The notes under the pieces: generated by a model
What the model saw: only the letters and a program-made list of their open reading frames with translations
Told to the model about the DNA's origin: nothing
The model's database searches: none
Assembly: GCA_017442855.1 (NCBI GenBank)
Contig: JAFSPM010000026.1
Span: 62,001 to 126,000, forward strand
Direction: 5' to 3'
Source of the DNA: Bacteroidaceae bacterium
GTDB taxonomy: Bacteria; Bacteroidota; Bacteroidia; Bacteroidales; Bacteroidaceae
DNA length: 64,000 nucleotides
Shown here: positions 11,090 to 21,160 of the stretch, in pieces
How positions within the stretch are numbered: position 1 is the stretch's first letter
How the letters are laid out: the number at the start of each line of letters is the position of its first letter
Position numbers and translations under genes: made by a program

Positions 11090-12127
11090 TTAGTAAGCTG
11101 CCTCGAACTCACGGAGGAAGCGTACATCGTTTTCACTGAAAAGACGGAGGTCGCTTACTTGGTACTTCAGGTTGGCAATACGCTCGATACCCATACCGAA
11201 AGCATAGCCGGTATAAACCTTGCTGTCGATGCCGCATGCATCCAATACGTTAGGATCCACCATACCGCACCCCAGTATCTCTACCCAACCAGTATGCTTG
11301 CAGAAGCCACATCCTTTACCACCACAGATGTTGCAGCTGATATCCATTTCAGCGCTTGGCTCTGTGAAGGGGAAGTAAGAGGGGCGCAGACGAATCTTGG
11401 TGTCGTTGCCGAACATCTCACGGGCAAAGGTCAGCAACACCTGCTTCAGGTCAGTAAATGACACACCCTTGTCGATATACAAACCCTCCACCTGGTGGAA
11501 GAAGCAGTGTGCACGGGCACTGATGGCTTCGTTGCGATAAACACGTCCCGGACAGATTACACGAATAGGAGGTTGTGTCTGCTCCATTACACGTGCCTGT
11601 ACCGAACTGGTGTGTGAACGCAGGATGATATTCTTAATCACATTCTCGTTCTGCTCAACAAAGAAAGTGTCCTGCATATCGCGAGCTGGGTGATCAGCTG
11701 CGAAGTTCAGTTTGGTATATACGTGCAGGTCGTCCTCCACCTCAGGACCTTCTGCCAACTTAAAGCCCATGTGTCCGAAAATATCTATAATTTCGTTCTT
11801 CACAATGGTCAGTGGGTGGCGAGTGCCTAAAGCAGCAGGATAAGCTGTACGGGTCAGGTCGATATCGTCATCTACATTGTCCATACTGTCGAACTGATCC
11901 TTCAGTGCATTGATTTTGTCCTGCACTTGTGCCTTCAGTTCATTGATCTTCATACCCACCTCACGCTTCTGGTCGGCTGCTACCTCACGGAAGTCATTCA
12001 TCAGTCCGCTGATGATGCCTTTCTTACTCAAATACTTGATGCGCAGGGCTTCCAGCTCTTCTAAGTTAGCAGCGTGCATGTCCTGCACACCCTGCAACGT
12101 CTCGTTGATTTTGTCAATTATACTCAT
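11090..12127 (-). CDS. pheS: Phenylalanyl-tRNA synthetase alpha subunit
   Basis: A 345-residue class II aminoacyl-tRNA synthetase subunit that pairs with PheT, encoded outside this window, to charge tRNA-Phe. It has an N-terminal coiled coil (about 1-85), then motif 2 (RNEAISARAHCFFHQVEGLY), FGNDTKIRLRPSYFPFTEPS and motif 3 (GFGMGIERIANLKY type, here FGMGIERIA). Length is normal. It is divergent from the DUF4286-ruvC pair, with a TATCTTTG box (complement of 12159-12166) about 35 bp upstream. Confidence 0.98.
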   Translation of the reverse strand: MSIIDKINETLQGVQDMHAANLEELEALRIKYLSKKGIISGLMNDFREVAADQKREVGMKINELKAQVQDKINALKDQFDSMDNVDDDIDLTRTAYPAALGTRHPLTIVKNEIIDIFGHMGFKLAEGPEVEDDLHVYTKLNFAADHPARDMQDTFFVEQNENVIKNIILRSHTSSVQARVMEQTQPPIRVICPGRVYRNEAISARAHCFFHQVEGLYIDKGVSFTDLKQVLLTFAREMFGNDTKIRLRPSYFPFTEPSAEMDISCNICGGKGCGFCKHTGWVEILGCGMVDPNVLDACGIDSKVYTGYAFGMGIERIANLKYQVSDLRLFSENDVRFLREFEAAY

Positions 12128-12158
12128 TTTTATTTCCTTAATCTTCGATTAACGGTTG

Positions 12159-12186
12159 CAAAGATATATATAATTCATTATTTTTG
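12159..12186. promoter_or_regulatory. Divergent promoter boxes pheS / DUF4286-ruvC
   Basis: TATCTTTG on the minus strand (12159-12166) faces pheS. TATTTTTG on the plus strand (12179-12186) faces the DUF4286 gene, 20 bp before its ATG. Confidence 0.65.
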
Positions 12187-12206
12187 CAAAATAAAAGCGG
12201 CAGATT

Positions 12207-12530
12207 ATGATAGTTTATAACACAACATACCATGTTGACGAGGCTGACGAACAGCTTTTCTTGAACTGGATACATGAATATTACATACCCGAAGTATTGA
12301 AAGACGGCACGTTACGCAATCCCCGTGTGCTAAAGGTGTTGGGCCATCATCACGATGATTGTGAAGACGGACATTGTATGTCGTATGCCGTACAGATGGA
12401 GGCAGACGATACGGCTGCCTTGCATCGTTGGTATCATCAGCAAGGTGTGGCGCTGAACCGAGAGTTGCTGTTGGTGTTTCGACAGCGTGTCTTGGGATTT
12501 CCAACCATGATGGAGGTAGTAGAGCGATGA
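12207..12530 (+). CDS. DUF4286 family protein
   Basis: A 107-residue protein ([15 protein letters not shown] to [10 protein letters not shown]). It matches the small DUF4286 family often found beside ruvC in Bacteroidales; the fold is probably a ferredoxin-like dimer, but no function is known. It contains an acidic/His-rich loop ([13 protein letters not shown]) at about 47-59. Its TGA overlaps the ruvC start (ATGA), so translation is coupled. Confidence 0.8.
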   Translation: MIVYNTTYHVDEADEQLFLNWIHEYYIPEVLKDGTLRNPRVLKVLGHHHDDCEDGHCMSYAVQMEADDTAALHRWYHQQGVALNRELLLVFRQRVLGFPTMMEVVER

Positions 12531-13093
12531 GTCCGGTAAAGGAGAAAATTATATTGGGCATCGACCCGGGTACCACCGTGATGGGTTATGGCGTGCTGAA
12601 GGTGGCACAAGGCAAACCTTCGTTGATTGCGATGGGGGTGATTGATTTGCACAAATATGCCAACCACTACCTGAAGTTGGCCAAGATTCACGAAAGGGTA
12701 CTGAGTATCATAGAGAGTTACCTGCCTGACGAGTTGGCTATCGAGGCTCCGTTCTTTGGCAAGAACGTGCAGAGTATGCTCAAGTTAGGCCGTGCCCAGG
12801 GAGTAGCGATGGCGGTGGCCTTAAGTCGTGATATCCCCATCACCGAATATGCGCCATTAAAGATAAAGATGGCGATAACGGGTAATGGTAATGCCTCGAA
12901 AGAGCAGGTGGCAGGCATGTTGCAACGCTTGCTGCATATTGCTGAAGAGGATATGCCGAAATTCCTGGATGCGACTGATGCCTTGGGAGCTGCCTATTGC
13001 CATTTCATGCAGATGGGGGCGCCGAAGGTGGAGAAGGGCTATAAGAGTTGGAAAGATTATGTAACAAAGAATGCAGATAAAGTAGTAAAGTAA
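12527..13093 (+). CDS. ruvC: Holliday junction resolvase RuvC
   Basis: A 188-residue endonuclease that resolves four-way junctions with RuvAB. The start is the ATG overlapping the upstream stop, giving [16 protein letters not shown]; a longer frame would run through DUF4286. The catalytic acids are Asp in GIDPGTT, Glu in LAIEAPFFG, and the Asp pair in [13 protein letters not shown]. Normal length. It forms an operon with DUF4286 and, 13 bp downstream, the pullulanase gene. Confidence 0.97.
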   Translation: MSPVKEKIILGIDPGTTVMGYGVLKVAQGKPSLIAMGVIDLHKYANHYLKLAKIHERVLSIIESYLPDELAIEAPFFGKNVQSMLKLGRAQGVAMAVALSRDIPITEYAPLKIKMAITGNGNASKEQVAGMLQRLLHIAEEDMPKFLDATDALGAAYCHFMQMGAPKVEKGYKSWKDYVTKNADKVVK

Positions 13094-13106
13094 TTGAGTT
13101 TTATAT

Positions 13107-15104
13107 ATGAGGTGTTTCTTATTTTGTTTGGTTATGACATGTATGGTAGGATGTAAGGACGCGGGTCGTGTGATGTATGACTCAGTGGACAACTATCCTG
13201 TAAGGCAGGGTAGTATGAGTGAGATGGAATACACACCAGCAAGTACCAGTTTTCATTTATGGAGTCCGAATGCCGACGAAGTGCGAGTGATGTTATACAA
13301 CGAGGCGGAAGGCGGACATGCCTACGAAACTTACCACATGCAGTGGAGCAGCGATGGTACGTGGCATGTGAAGGTGAACCAAGACCTGAAGGGCAAGTTC
13401 TATACCTTTAATGTAAAGGTGAAGGACGAGTGGCAGGGCGATACCCCTGGATTGTTTGCCAAAGCGGTAGGCATCAATGGTAATCGTGGAGCCATTATCG
13501 ATATGGCAGAGACCAACCCAACAGGATGGGAGAACGATCAGAAGCCAGTACTAAAGAGCTTGACAGATGTGGTGGCGTATGAGATGCATCACCGAGATTT
13601 CTCTATTGATGCCAGCTCGGGCATCCAGCACAAAGGACAGTTCCTGGCATTGACGGAACAAAGTACCCAGAGTCCGGAGGGTTTATCTACTGGTATCGAC
13701 CACCTCAGGGAGTTGGGCATTACCCATGTACATCTCTTGCCATCGTACGACTATGCCACAATAGATGAACATACTTTCAAGGACAGTCATTATAACTGGG
13801 GCTACGATCCACAGAACTACAACGTGCCTGATGGCTCGTATTCCACAGATCCTACAAAGCCAGAGACACGCATTATGGAGTTCAAGCAGATGGTACAGGC
13901 CTTGCATCAGGCTGGCATCCGTGTGGTGCTGGATGTGGTGTATAACCATACCTACAATGCTGCTGCCAGTGCTTTCGAGAAGACAGCTCCGGGCTATTTC
14001 TATCGCATGAAACCCGATGGCACCTTTGCCAACGGGTCGGGTTGTGGCAACGAGACTGCAAGCAACCGTCCGATGATGCGTAAGTTTATGGTGGAGAGTG
14101 TGCTCTATTGGATGCGTGAATATCACCTCGATGGCTTTCGTTTCGACCTGATGGGCATTCACGACATCGCCACCATGAACGAGATACGACAAGAGGCGCA
14201 GAAGCTCGACCCACAAGTATTAATATATGGTGAAGGCTGGGCGGCAGAGTCGCCCCAATATGCTGCCGATTCATTGGCAATGAAGGCCAATATATCGAAG
14301 ATGCCAGGCATTGCCGCTTTCAGCGACGAGTTGCGTGATGGCTTGCGTGGTCCTTGGGATGATGACAAGAAAGGCGCATTCCTGGCAGGCTTGCCTGGAC
14401 ACGAGGAGAGTATCAAGTTTGGCATCGTGGGAGCTATCGATCATCCACAGGTACAGATGGAGCAGGTGAACTACAGCAACAAGGCTTGGGCATCAGAGCC
14501 TGTGCAGATGATGAGTTATGTGAGTTGCCACGACGATATGTGTCTGGTGGATAGGTTGCTTACTTCCGTACCAGACTTGAAAGGCAATGATTTGGAGAAG
14601 TTAGATATGCTGGCACAAACGGCAGTGCTGACCTCGCAAGGCATACCTTTCATCTTTGCTGGCGAGGAGGTGATGCGCGACAAGAAGATGGTGCATAACA
14701 GCTTCGAGAGTCCCGATAGTGTAAATGCCATCAATTGGCACAACAAAGCAAAGTATCAATGGGTGTTCAATTATTATAAAGGAATGATAGCCCTGCGCAA
14801 GCACCATCCTGCTTTTCGTTTGGGTAGTGCCGAACTGGTACGTCAGCACCTGGAGTTCCTGTCTGTTGAGGGCAGTGGCGTGGTGGCGTTCCGTCTAAAG
14901 GACCATGCTGGTGGCGATGTGTGGAAACACATTGTTGTGGTGCTGAATGCACGTCGTGAAGTGGCAAAGATAGAGGTGCCAGAGGGCAGGTATGTGGCAG
15001 TGGTGAACAATGGTTTGGTGAATGAAAGTGGACTTGGTTTCCTCTATGGACCTACCTTGTCGGTGGCCCCCGAAAGTGCTTTAATTGTTTATCAGAACGA
15101 ATAA
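13107..15104 (+). CDS. pulA: Type I pullulanase (GH13), lipoprotein
   Basis: A 665-residue debranching enzyme for alpha-1,6 links of pullulan, starch or glycogen. It has a lipoprotein signal (MVGCKDAG), a CBM48-like domain (about 45-135) and a GH13 barrel with the type I signature YNWGYDPQNYNVPDGSY. Conserved regions are VLDVVYNHTY, GFRFDLMG (nucleophile Asp347), IYGEGW (acid Glu376) and SCHDD (Asp476). A C-terminal beta domain ends the protein. Being a lipoprotein, it probably acts at the cell surface. It is shorter than multi-domain pullulanases but complete as a catalytic unit. Confidence 0.94.
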   Translation: MRCFLFCLVMTCMVGCKDAGRVMYDSVDNYPVRQGSMSEMEYTPASTSFHLWSPNADEVRVMLYNEAEGGHAYETYHMQWSSDGTWHVKVNQDLKGKFYTFNVKVKDEWQGDTPGLFAKAVGINGNRGAIIDMAETNPTGWENDQKPVLKSLTDVVAYEMHHRDFSIDASSGIQHKGQFLALTEQSTQSPEGLSTGIDHLRELGITHVHLLPSYDYATIDEHTFKDSHYNWGYDPQNYNVPDGSYSTDPTKPETRIMEFKQMVQALHQAGIRVVLDVVYNHTYNAAASAFEKTAPGYFYRMKPDGTFANGSGCGNETASNRPMMRKFMVESVLYWMREYHLDGFRFDLMGIHDIATMNEIRQEAQKLDPQVLIYGEGWAAESPQYAADSLAMKANISKMPGIAAFSDELRDGLRGPWDDDKKGAFLAGLPGHEESIKFGIVGAIDHPQVQMEQVNYSNKAWASEPVQMMSYVSCHDDMCLVDRLLTSVPDLKGNDLEKLDMLAQTAVLTSQGIPFIFAGEEVMRDKKMVHNSFESPDSVNAINWHNKAKYQWVFNYYKGMIALRKHHPAFRLGSAELVRQHLEFLSVEGSGVVAFRLKDHAGGDVWKHIVVVLNARREVAKIEVPEGRYVAVVNNGLVNESGLGFLYGPTLSVAPESALIVYQNE

Positions 15105-15105
15105 C

Positions 15106-16611
15106 GTGGATGCAATAGTAAAAAATAACGGTAGGTTCTCGTCCATCGTCGAAGGTCCTTGCACTATCAAACTGACGGAGGTGATGCCTCGCATTCCTGA
15201 GGTGCGTATGGCAGAGCCTACCTCTTTGGAAATCAGAAAAGGTGAGCAGGTAGCGATAGTGGGGGAGAACGGCGCCGGTAAGAGTATGCTGGTGGACCTG
15301 ATAATGGGCAAATATCCCCTGCAACAAGGTTCGTTGGAGTATGATTTTTCGCCTTCGCCCTGGAAGGAGGCCTATAAGAATATCAAGCACATTAGTTTCC
15401 GTGACACGTTTGGCAGCTCCGACACCAATTATTATTACCAGCAACGCTGGAACTCCACCGATTTGGAGGAAGTGCCGTTGGTGAAGGACTTGCTGGGCAA
15501 CTACGAGGAGCACGATTTGCAACGCCAGCTGTTTGAGCTGTTTCATGTGGATGAGATGCTGGACAAGCCCATTATCCTGCTGAGCAGTGGCGAGATGCGC
15601 AAGTTCCAGTTGACCAAGATGCTGCTCACCCAACCACGTATCCTGATCTTGGACAATCCCTACATCGGATTGGATGCTGCTACACGCGACTTGCTGACCG
15701 ACTTACTGGAACATTTGGCGGAGCAGGGCATCCAACTGATACTGGTAATGAGCATGATGGACAGTGTGCCCGACTTTATCACCCATGTGGTGACGGTGAA
15801 GGATATGAAGGTAGCTGGTAAGATGACGTTGGCGGAATACAACCAATGGTTTAAGCAGGAACTTGATAATCGTGTTGATGATAGTATCCAATATGCAAGC
15901 ACGATGGTCCTCGCTGTTCCGAGAAATCTCCATTCTCCATTTAAAAAAGAGATAGTTCGCCTAAACAAAGTCAGCATCCGCTATGGCACGCGAACCATTC
16001 TTAAAGACCTCGATTGGGTAGTACGAAAAGGAGAGAAGTGGGCACTGAGTGGCGAGAATGGATGTGGCAAATCAACGCTGCTCAGCATCATCTGTGCCGA
16101 CAATCCGCAAAGCTATGCCTGCGATGTGAGTCTGTTTGGTCAAAAGCGTGGTACTGGTGAGAGCATTTGGGACATTAAGAAACACATAGGCTATGTAAGT
16201 CCGGAGATGCACCGTGCCTACTCGAAGAACCTGCCTGCCATCGACATCGTGGCAAGTGGGTTGCACGATTCCATCGGACTGTATGTACGCCCCAAACCTG
16301 AGCAGCGGGAGATATGCCTGCAATGGATGGAAACTTTCGGTATAGCGCACTTGGCCGACCGTCTGTTCTTGCGGATTAGCGATGGCGAACAGCGTTTGGT
16401 ATTGTTGGCCAGGGCGTTTGTGAAAGACCCCGAATTGCTGATACTCGATGAGCCTTTGCATGGATTGGATACCTTCAACCGTCGCAAAGTGAAGCGCATC
16501 ATTGATGCCTTCTGTGCCCGTCCCGACAAGACACTGATGATGGTCAGCCACTTTGAGAGCGAGTTTCCTTCCTGCATAGACCATCGCCTTCGATTAAAGA
16601 AGAACATATAA
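15106..16611 (+). CDS. Tandem-domain ABC ATPase (ModF/PhrA-like)
   Basis: About 501 residues holding two ATP-binding cassettes and no membrane segment. The Walker A sites are GENGAGKS and GENGCGKST; the second domain has GYVSPEMHRAYS and LLILDEPLHGLD, as in ModF/PhrA proteins. The first signature is LLSSGEMRKFQLTKML and the second RISDGEQRLVLLARA. The start is uncertain: GTG at 15106 follows the pullulanase stop directly, while an ATG at 15085 overlaps it by 20 bp. No molybdate permease is adjacent, so the transport role is unproven. A regulatory or soluble ATPase is also possible. Confidence 0.85.
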   Translation: MDAIVKNNGRFSSIVEGPCTIKLTEVMPRIPEVRMAEPTSLEIRKGEQVAIVGENGAGKSMLVDLIMGKYPLQQGSLEYDFSPSPWKEAYKNIKHISFRDTFGSSDTNYYYQQRWNSTDLEEVPLVKDLLGNYEEHDLQRQLFELFHVDEMLDKPIILLSSGEMRKFQLTKMLLTQPRILILDNPYIGLDAATRDLLTDLLEHLAEQGIQLILVMSMMDSVPDFITHVVTVKDMKVAGKMTLAEYNQWFKQELDNRVDDSIQYASTMVLAVPRNLHSPFKKEIVRLNKVSIRYGTRTILKDLDWVVRKGEKWALSGENGCGKSTLLSIICADNPQSYACDVSLFGQKRGTGESIWDIKKHIGYVSPEMHRAYSKNLPAIDIVASGLHDSIGLYVRPKPEQREICLQWMETFGIAHLADRLFLRISDGEQRLVLLARAFVKDPELLILDEPLHGLDTFNRRKVKRIIDAFCARPDKTLMMVSHFESEFPSCIDHRLRLKKNI

Positions 16612-16647
16612 TTCTCAATTGTCAATTTTTAATTCTCAATTAAAGAA

Positions 16648-17304
16648 ATGGATTACTTGATCAATATAGACTCCGATCTGCTTTTGTGGCTCAATGCAGC
16701 ACATAATGCATTTTTCGACACCTTCATGACGCTCTTCACAGGCAGGTTTATTTGGGTGCCCATGTACCTGGCGCTGGCCTATGTGCTGTTCCGCAACATG
16801 ACACCCAAGCAAGCCACGATGTGCTTGGTGGCAGTCACGCTGGTCATCGTCATTGCCGACCAGATGAGTTCTTCCCTCATCCGCCACGCCGTAGGTCGTT
16901 TGCGCCCTGCTAACCTGGAGAACCCTATCAGTAATATGGTGCACATTGTAGATGGCTACCGAGGGGGCAGATATGGCTTCCCCAGTAGTCATGCCGCCAA
17001 CTCCTTCGGCTTGGCGTTCTTCCTTTTGTACTTGCTCAGACGAAGTCCGATACCCACCTTTATTATATTATGGGCCATTGTCAACTGCTATTCACGTATT
17101 TACTTAGGCGTGCATTACCCAGGCGACATCTTGTGTGGCATGTTGGTGGGCTTGCTGGCAGCTACGTTGGTGTGGTTCATCTATAAGAAGTTGACAAAGC
17201 AGACTTTCTTGCCTGAAGTGAAACAATGGTGGGTGCCGGTGGTGGTGGGCTTGCTTACCATCGTTGGCATATCGCTCTATTCTTACTATGTAATAAATTA
17301 CTAA
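16648..17304 (+). CDS. PAP2-family membrane phosphatase
   Basis: A 218-residue integral membrane protein with about six hydrophobic segments. It carries the lipid phosphatase motif in three parts: VGRLRPAN, GFPSSHAANSFG and SRIYLGVHYPGD. Such proteins remove phosphate from undecaprenyl pyrophosphate or phosphatidylglycerol phosphate, or lipid A. Its position between an ABC ATPase gene and a second PAP2 gene does not single out a substrate. Confidence 0.9.
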   Translation: MDYLINIDSDLLLWLNAAHNAFFDTFMTLFTGRFIWVPMYLALAYVLFRNMTPKQATMCLVAVTLVIVIADQMSSSLIRHAVGRLRPANLENPISNMVHIVDGYRGGRYGFPSSHAANSFGLAFFLLYLLRRSPIPTFIILWAIVNCYSRIYLGVHYPGDILCGMLVGLLAATLVWFIYKKLTKQTFLPEVKQWWVPVVVGLLTIVGISLYSYYVINY

Positions 17305-17317
17305 AAAATTATACGTT

Positions 17318-18139
17318 ATGAAGAAACTTCTCTTTTGCGCAGCATTGATGATAGCTGCAACGAATGTGATGGCACAGGATGCCGCATCAAAGGCACGTGC
17401 TGGAGTATATGACCGTACCACTGCTCCTCAGTATTTCTTTTTGGAAGAAAAGGATGTACCCAGCAGTGTTTATCTGTTGCCCCCTCCTCCCGAACCAGGC
17501 AGTGCCAAGTTTGCTGTTGATGAAGGTCGTTTCAACTGGGGACGCTACCAGCGTTTGCGCCCACGTGGCCAACAAGCTATTGCCGATGCAGATGTAACTC
17601 CCAAGGGCGTAGCAGTGGCTTTCAGCGAAGCCTTCGGCATAGAGCTGAGCGAAGAGAATACCCCTGAAATCTATAAGCTGATGACCAACATGAATGGTGA
17701 TGCCGGTGTATTGAGTGGTGGCGAGGCAAAGGTCTATTACCAGCGCATGCGTCCGTTTGTGTATTTCGGCATAGGTACCAGTGTGCCAGAGGATGAGGCT
17801 GCCTTGGTGAACAACGGTTCTTATCCTTCAGGACATACCGCCATTGGTTGGGCTACAGCCTTGGTACTGGCTGAAATCAATGTAGATCATCAGAACGAAA
17901 TCCTGAAGCGAGGCTATGAGATGGGCGAGAGTCGTGTCATTGCCGGTTATCACTACCAGAGTGATGTGGACAACGGACGTATTGTAGCGGCAGGTGTGGT
18001 AGCTCGCCTCCATGCCGACGAAGGTTTCCAGAAGCAGTTGGAAAAGGCAAAGAAAGAGTTTGCCAAACTGAAGAAAGAAGGCAAGATAGCTCCCTCTACC
18101 TTCTCTTTCACTCCCGATACAAATACCATGAAATATTAA
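17318..18139 (+). CDS. Class A acid phosphatase (PAP2 superfamily, PhoN-like), secreted
   Basis: 273 residues with a cleavable signal peptide (ATNVMAQD). PAP2 motifs are YQRMRPFVYFG, GSYPSGHTAIGWATAL and ESRVIAGYHYQSDVDNGR, the pattern of class A non-specific acid phosphatases in the periplasm. It begins 13 bp after the membrane PAP2 gene and ends 6 bp before the next gene, so all belong to one operon. All three catalytic motifs are intact. Confidence 0.93.
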   Translation: MKKLLFCAALMIAATNVMAQDAASKARAGVYDRTTAPQYFFLEEKDVPSSVYLLPPPPEPGSAKFAVDEGRFNWGRYQRLRPRGQQAIADADVTPKGVAVAFSEAFGIELSEENTPEIYKLMTNMNGDAGVLSGGEAKVYYQRMRPFVYFGIGTSVPEDEAALVNNGSYPSGHTAIGWATALVLAEINVDHQNEILKRGYEMGESRVIAGYHYQSDVDNGRIVAAGVVARLHADEGFQKQLEKAKKEFAKLKKEGKIAPSTFSFTPDTNTMKY

Positions 18140-18145
18140 GACAAT

Positions 18146-19660
18146 ATGAAGATATTTCCTACAGCTGCCATTAAGCAGTTAGATGCCTATACCATTGAGC
18201 ATGAGCCGATAACTTCCATCGATTTGATGGAGCGTGCTGCTCAGGCTATTGCCAACGAGCTGATGAATCAGTGGCCTGATAAGGACGACACCCGCTTTGT
18301 CATCTTTGCAGGTCCTGGCAACAATGGTGGCGATGCCTTGGCAGTGGCTCGTCTGTTGGCCAACAATGGCTACCAACCCGAAGTGTATCTGTTCAATACT
18401 ACAGGCAAGTTGTCGCCAGATTGTGAAGCCAATCGTGACAGACTGACGCAAACCGATGGCGTGGATTTCCATGAGGTAATCACCCAGTTCACACCCCCAA
18501 GGCTTACCGAAGATGATGTGATTATCGACGGCTTGTTTGGTAGTGGACTGAACAAACCACTGAGTGGTGGCTTTGCCTCGCTGGTGAGGTTCATCAATGC
18601 CGCAGGTGCTACGGTGGTCAGCATCGACATCCCCAGTGGTCTGATGGGAGAGGACAACAGCAGTCACAACATGGAGGCTGTGGTAAAGGCCGACTATACC
18701 CTGAGTTTGCAATTCCCCAAGTTGGCTTTCCTCTTTGCCGAGAACGAGCCGTATGTGGGTGCATGGAAGGTGCTCGACATTGGTCTGAGCAAAGAAGCCA
18801 TTCGCCAGACACATACCCCTTACGAGATGGGCGATGTCAGCAAAATGAGGTATCAGCTCAAGATCCGCAGTCGTTTCTCCCACAAAGGCGACTTTGGCAG
18901 GGCATTGCTGGTAGCCGGACAACAAGGTATGGCAGGAGCTTCTGTACTGGCAGCACGTGCTTGTCTGCGTTCAGGTGTAGGACTGCTCACCGTGCATGTG
19001 CCGCTATGCAACAATACCATTGTGCAGACCTCCGTACCAGAGGCCATGACCTCGTTGGATGCTAATGAATGCTGCTTTACCGAGACACCCGATTTGGAGC
19101 CTTATCAGGCCATAGGTGTAGGTCCTGGTTTAGGCAAGGCCGATGTTACCCGACAAGCCCTCTACCACCTGCTTTCCCATAGCAATGTGCCTATGGTGCT
19201 GGATGCCGATGCCTTGAACCTGATAGGGGAGAGTCATAGCTACCTGCGTCGCTTGCCGAAGGGTAGCATCATCACACCCCATCCGGGTGAGATGGATCGC
19301 TTGGTGGGTAAGTGTGCCGATTCCTACGAACGGTTGACACGAGCCATCAACCTGGCACAGACCTGTGGCGTGCATGTAGTACTGAAAGGCGCTTATACCG
19401 CCGTCATCTCGCCCGAAGGCAACTGCTGGTTCAATGTTACCGGCAATCCCGGTATGGCTACCGGAGGCTGTGGCGACGTGCTTACAGGCATCATCCTGTC
19501 GCTGTTGGCACAAGGCTACGATGCCGATACCGCAGCCAAGATGGGCGTATATATACATGGTTTGGCTGGTGATATCGCAGCTCGTGAGAAAGGAGAGATA
19601 GCCCTCACCGCCAGCGATGTGGTGGACTACCTCCCTAAAGCCTGGAAGTTGCTGGAATAA
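18146..19660 (+). CDS. nnrD: Bifunctional NAD(P)H-hydrate epimerase / ADP-dependent NAD(P)HX dehydratase
   Basis: A 504-residue metabolite-repair enzyme that restores damaged hydrated NAD(P)H. The N-terminal epimerase (about 1-215) has FAGPGNNGGDALAVARLL and IDGLFGSGLN. The C-terminal dehydratase (about 225-504) has GVGPGLGKAD, VLDADALNLI, ITPHPGEMDRL and GNPGMATGGCGDVLTG. Both domains are complete (NnrE plus NnrD fusion). It ends immediately before the convergent DUF5715 gene stop. Confidence 0.96.
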   Translation: MKIFPTAAIKQLDAYTIEHEPITSIDLMERAAQAIANELMNQWPDKDDTRFVIFAGPGNNGGDALAVARLLANNGYQPEVYLFNTTGKLSPDCEANRDRLTQTDGVDFHEVITQFTPPRLTEDDVIIDGLFGSGLNKPLSGGFASLVRFINAAGATVVSIDIPSGLMGEDNSSHNMEAVVKADYTLSLQFPKLAFLFAENEPYVGAWKVLDIGLSKEAIRQTHTPYEMGDVSKMRYQLKIRSRFSHKGDFGRALLVAGQQGMAGASVLAARACLRSGVGLLTVHVPLCNNTIVQTSVPEAMTSLDANECCFTETPDLEPYQAIGVGPGLGKADVTRQALYHLLSHSNVPMVLDADALNLIGESHSYLRRLPKGSIITPHPGEMDRLVGKCADSYERLTRAINLAQTCGVHVVLKGAYTAVISPEGNCWFNVTGNPGMATGGCGDVLTGIILSLLAQGYDADTAAKMGVYIHGLAGDIAAREKGEIALTASDVVDYLPKAWKLLE

Positions 19661-20326
19661 TTATCTCGTCGTGATATGGAAGCACCCTTGCTTGCGCTCA
19701 TACTTGATGTAGCAGCGTTTGGCAAGGCGTGCATCACGCAGTACCTCGCTCAGCACCATCTTCAGCGTGTCGGCACCCACCTCCTGCATGGGACGTCCAT
19801 CCTTGTCAGGCACCTGCTCGAAGGTTTTCCAACTGACATCGAAAGTAGTACCATAGCAATGAGTAGAGTTTTCCGTCGCATTGATATTGCTCTTCGACAA
19901 ACTCTTCTGCTGCTCTTGCGAGCGTGTCACCGAAGTCACCACGATACGATAAGGGTTCAGTCCTTTGTTAGTCAGCGAGTCCAGGAAGTTGGCACCAATA
20001 TCGTCTATCAGCTGTGCCGCCTGTGGCACCACGTAAGGTACCGAGTGCGTCAGCTTGTCCAGCTTGTAGTGCTCGTTGCTCTCAATCAATTTCAGTTGCT
20101 TGATGTTGGCAGCATCCTCGGCATCCTTGAATGGCTTCACACCTATGGCTTTGGCAGCAGCCAGCTGTGTGTTGTTGTCATCGGGAAAGTCGCGTTGGTA
20201 ACTGATTACGCCCCTGATGTTATGCGGGTCGTTCATTTTCATTGACATGTCTTTCTTCTTGCAACCAGCCAGCATGCATACGGCTGACATCAACAGGATA
20301 ATTGGCGTAATTTTAGGTAGTTTCAT
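19661..20326 (-). CDS. DUF5715-like lipoprotein with M15-peptidase-like motif
   Basis: 221 residues with a lipoprotein signal (MLAGCKKKD). The core resembles a D-Ala-D-Ala carboxypeptidase of the VanY/M15 type: VTSVTRSQEQQ, then STHCYGTTFDVSW (SxHxxGxxxD zinc pattern), and a terminal CFHITTR His. This suggests a periplasmic peptidoglycan enzyme, but activity is not proven. It is convergent with the NAD(P)HX repair gene and divergent from truA. Confidence 0.75.
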   Translation of the reverse strand: MKLPKITPIILLMSAVCMLAGCKKKDMSMKMNDPHNIRGVISYQRDFPDDNNTQLAAAKAIGVKPFKDAEDAANIKQLKLIESNEHYKLDKLTHSVPYVVPQAAQLIDDIGANFLDSLTNKGLNPYRIVVTSVTRSQEQQKSLSKSNINATENSTHCYGTTFDVSWKTFEQVPDKDGRPMQEVGADTLKMVLSEVLRDARLAKRCYIKYERKQGCFHITTR

Positions 20327-20372
20327 AAATAAGTTATAATTTTGTCACGAAGATAGTACTTATTTTTCAAAT

Positions 20373-21107
20373 ATGCAACGATACTTCCTATATTTGGCCT
20401 ACGATGGCACCAATTATCACGGTTGGCAGATACAGCCCAACGGCGACAGTGTGCAGCAGCAGCTCATGAATGCGTTGCAGACTTTGTTGCGTCGTGAGGT
20501 GGTGGATGTCACTGGTGCAGGGCGCACCGATACAGGCGTACATGCCAAGTTGATGGTAGCCCATTTCGACCACGACGAAGTTATCGACTGCACCCAGCTT
20601 GCCGACAAGCTCAACCGCCTCTTGCCCTCAGACATTAGTGTGTTCAAGGTAGTGCCTGTAGATGCCGAGATGCATGCCCGTTTCAGTGCCAAGTCACGCC
20701 GCTACGAGTACTATGTCACCACCGCCAAGAGCCCTTTCATGCGCCAGTACCGCTACAGGTTGCACAAGGCCCCCGATTTCGACCTGATGAATCAGACGGC
20801 AACGTTGCTGTTGCAGGTAGATGACTTCACCAGCTTCAGCAAACTACACACCGATGTCAAGACCAATATCTGTCATGTCACCCGTGCCGAGTGGAGCCAG
20901 GTAGATGAGGTGACTTGGGTGTTCACTATCCAGGCTGACCGCTTCCTGCGCAACATGGTGCGAGCCGTTGTCGGCACCCTCTTGGAGGTAGGCTATGGCA
21001 AACTCTCTTTGGCAGAGTTCCAACAGGTCATCCAGCAGAAAGACCGTTGCTCAGCCGGCATGTCAGTACCTGCCCAGGGCCTATTCCTGACGGATATTCA
21101 GTACTAA
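20373..21107 (+). CDS. truA: tRNA pseudouridine(38-40) synthase TruA
   Basis: A 244-residue enzyme that makes pseudouridine at tRNA positions 38-40. Seen are [14 protein letters not shown], the catalytic Asp in [18 protein letters not shown] and the [17 protein letters not shown] block. Normal length. A -7-like box (TATTTTTC) lies only a few bases upstream of the ATG, so the leader must be very short. Confidence 0.97.
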   Translation: MQRYFLYLAYDGTNYHGWQIQPNGDSVQQQLMNALQTLLRREVVDVTGAGRTDTGVHAKLMVAHFDHDEVIDCTQLADKLNRLLPSDISVFKVVPVDAEMHARFSAKSRRYEYYVTTAKSPFMRQYRYRLHKAPDFDLMNQTATLLLQVDDFTSFSKLHTDVKTNICHVTRAEWSQVDEVTWVFTIQADRFLRNMVRAVVGTLLEVGYGKLSLAEFQQVIQQKDRCSAGMSVPAQGLFLTDIQY

Positions 21108-21114
21108 AATTGTA

Positions 21115-21156
21115 CCCACTTTCCCACTTACCCACTTATGACAGGAAAGGTTTATT
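21115..21156 (+). repeat. Intergenic repeat with TTATGACAGGA core, copy 1
   Basis: Shares the core TTATGACAGGA and C-rich/A-rich flanks with copies near 22383 and 24244. It lies between the convergent truA and ATPase genes. It might act as a terminator or be a small repetitive element. Confidence 0.5.
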
Positions 21157-21160
21157 TCTA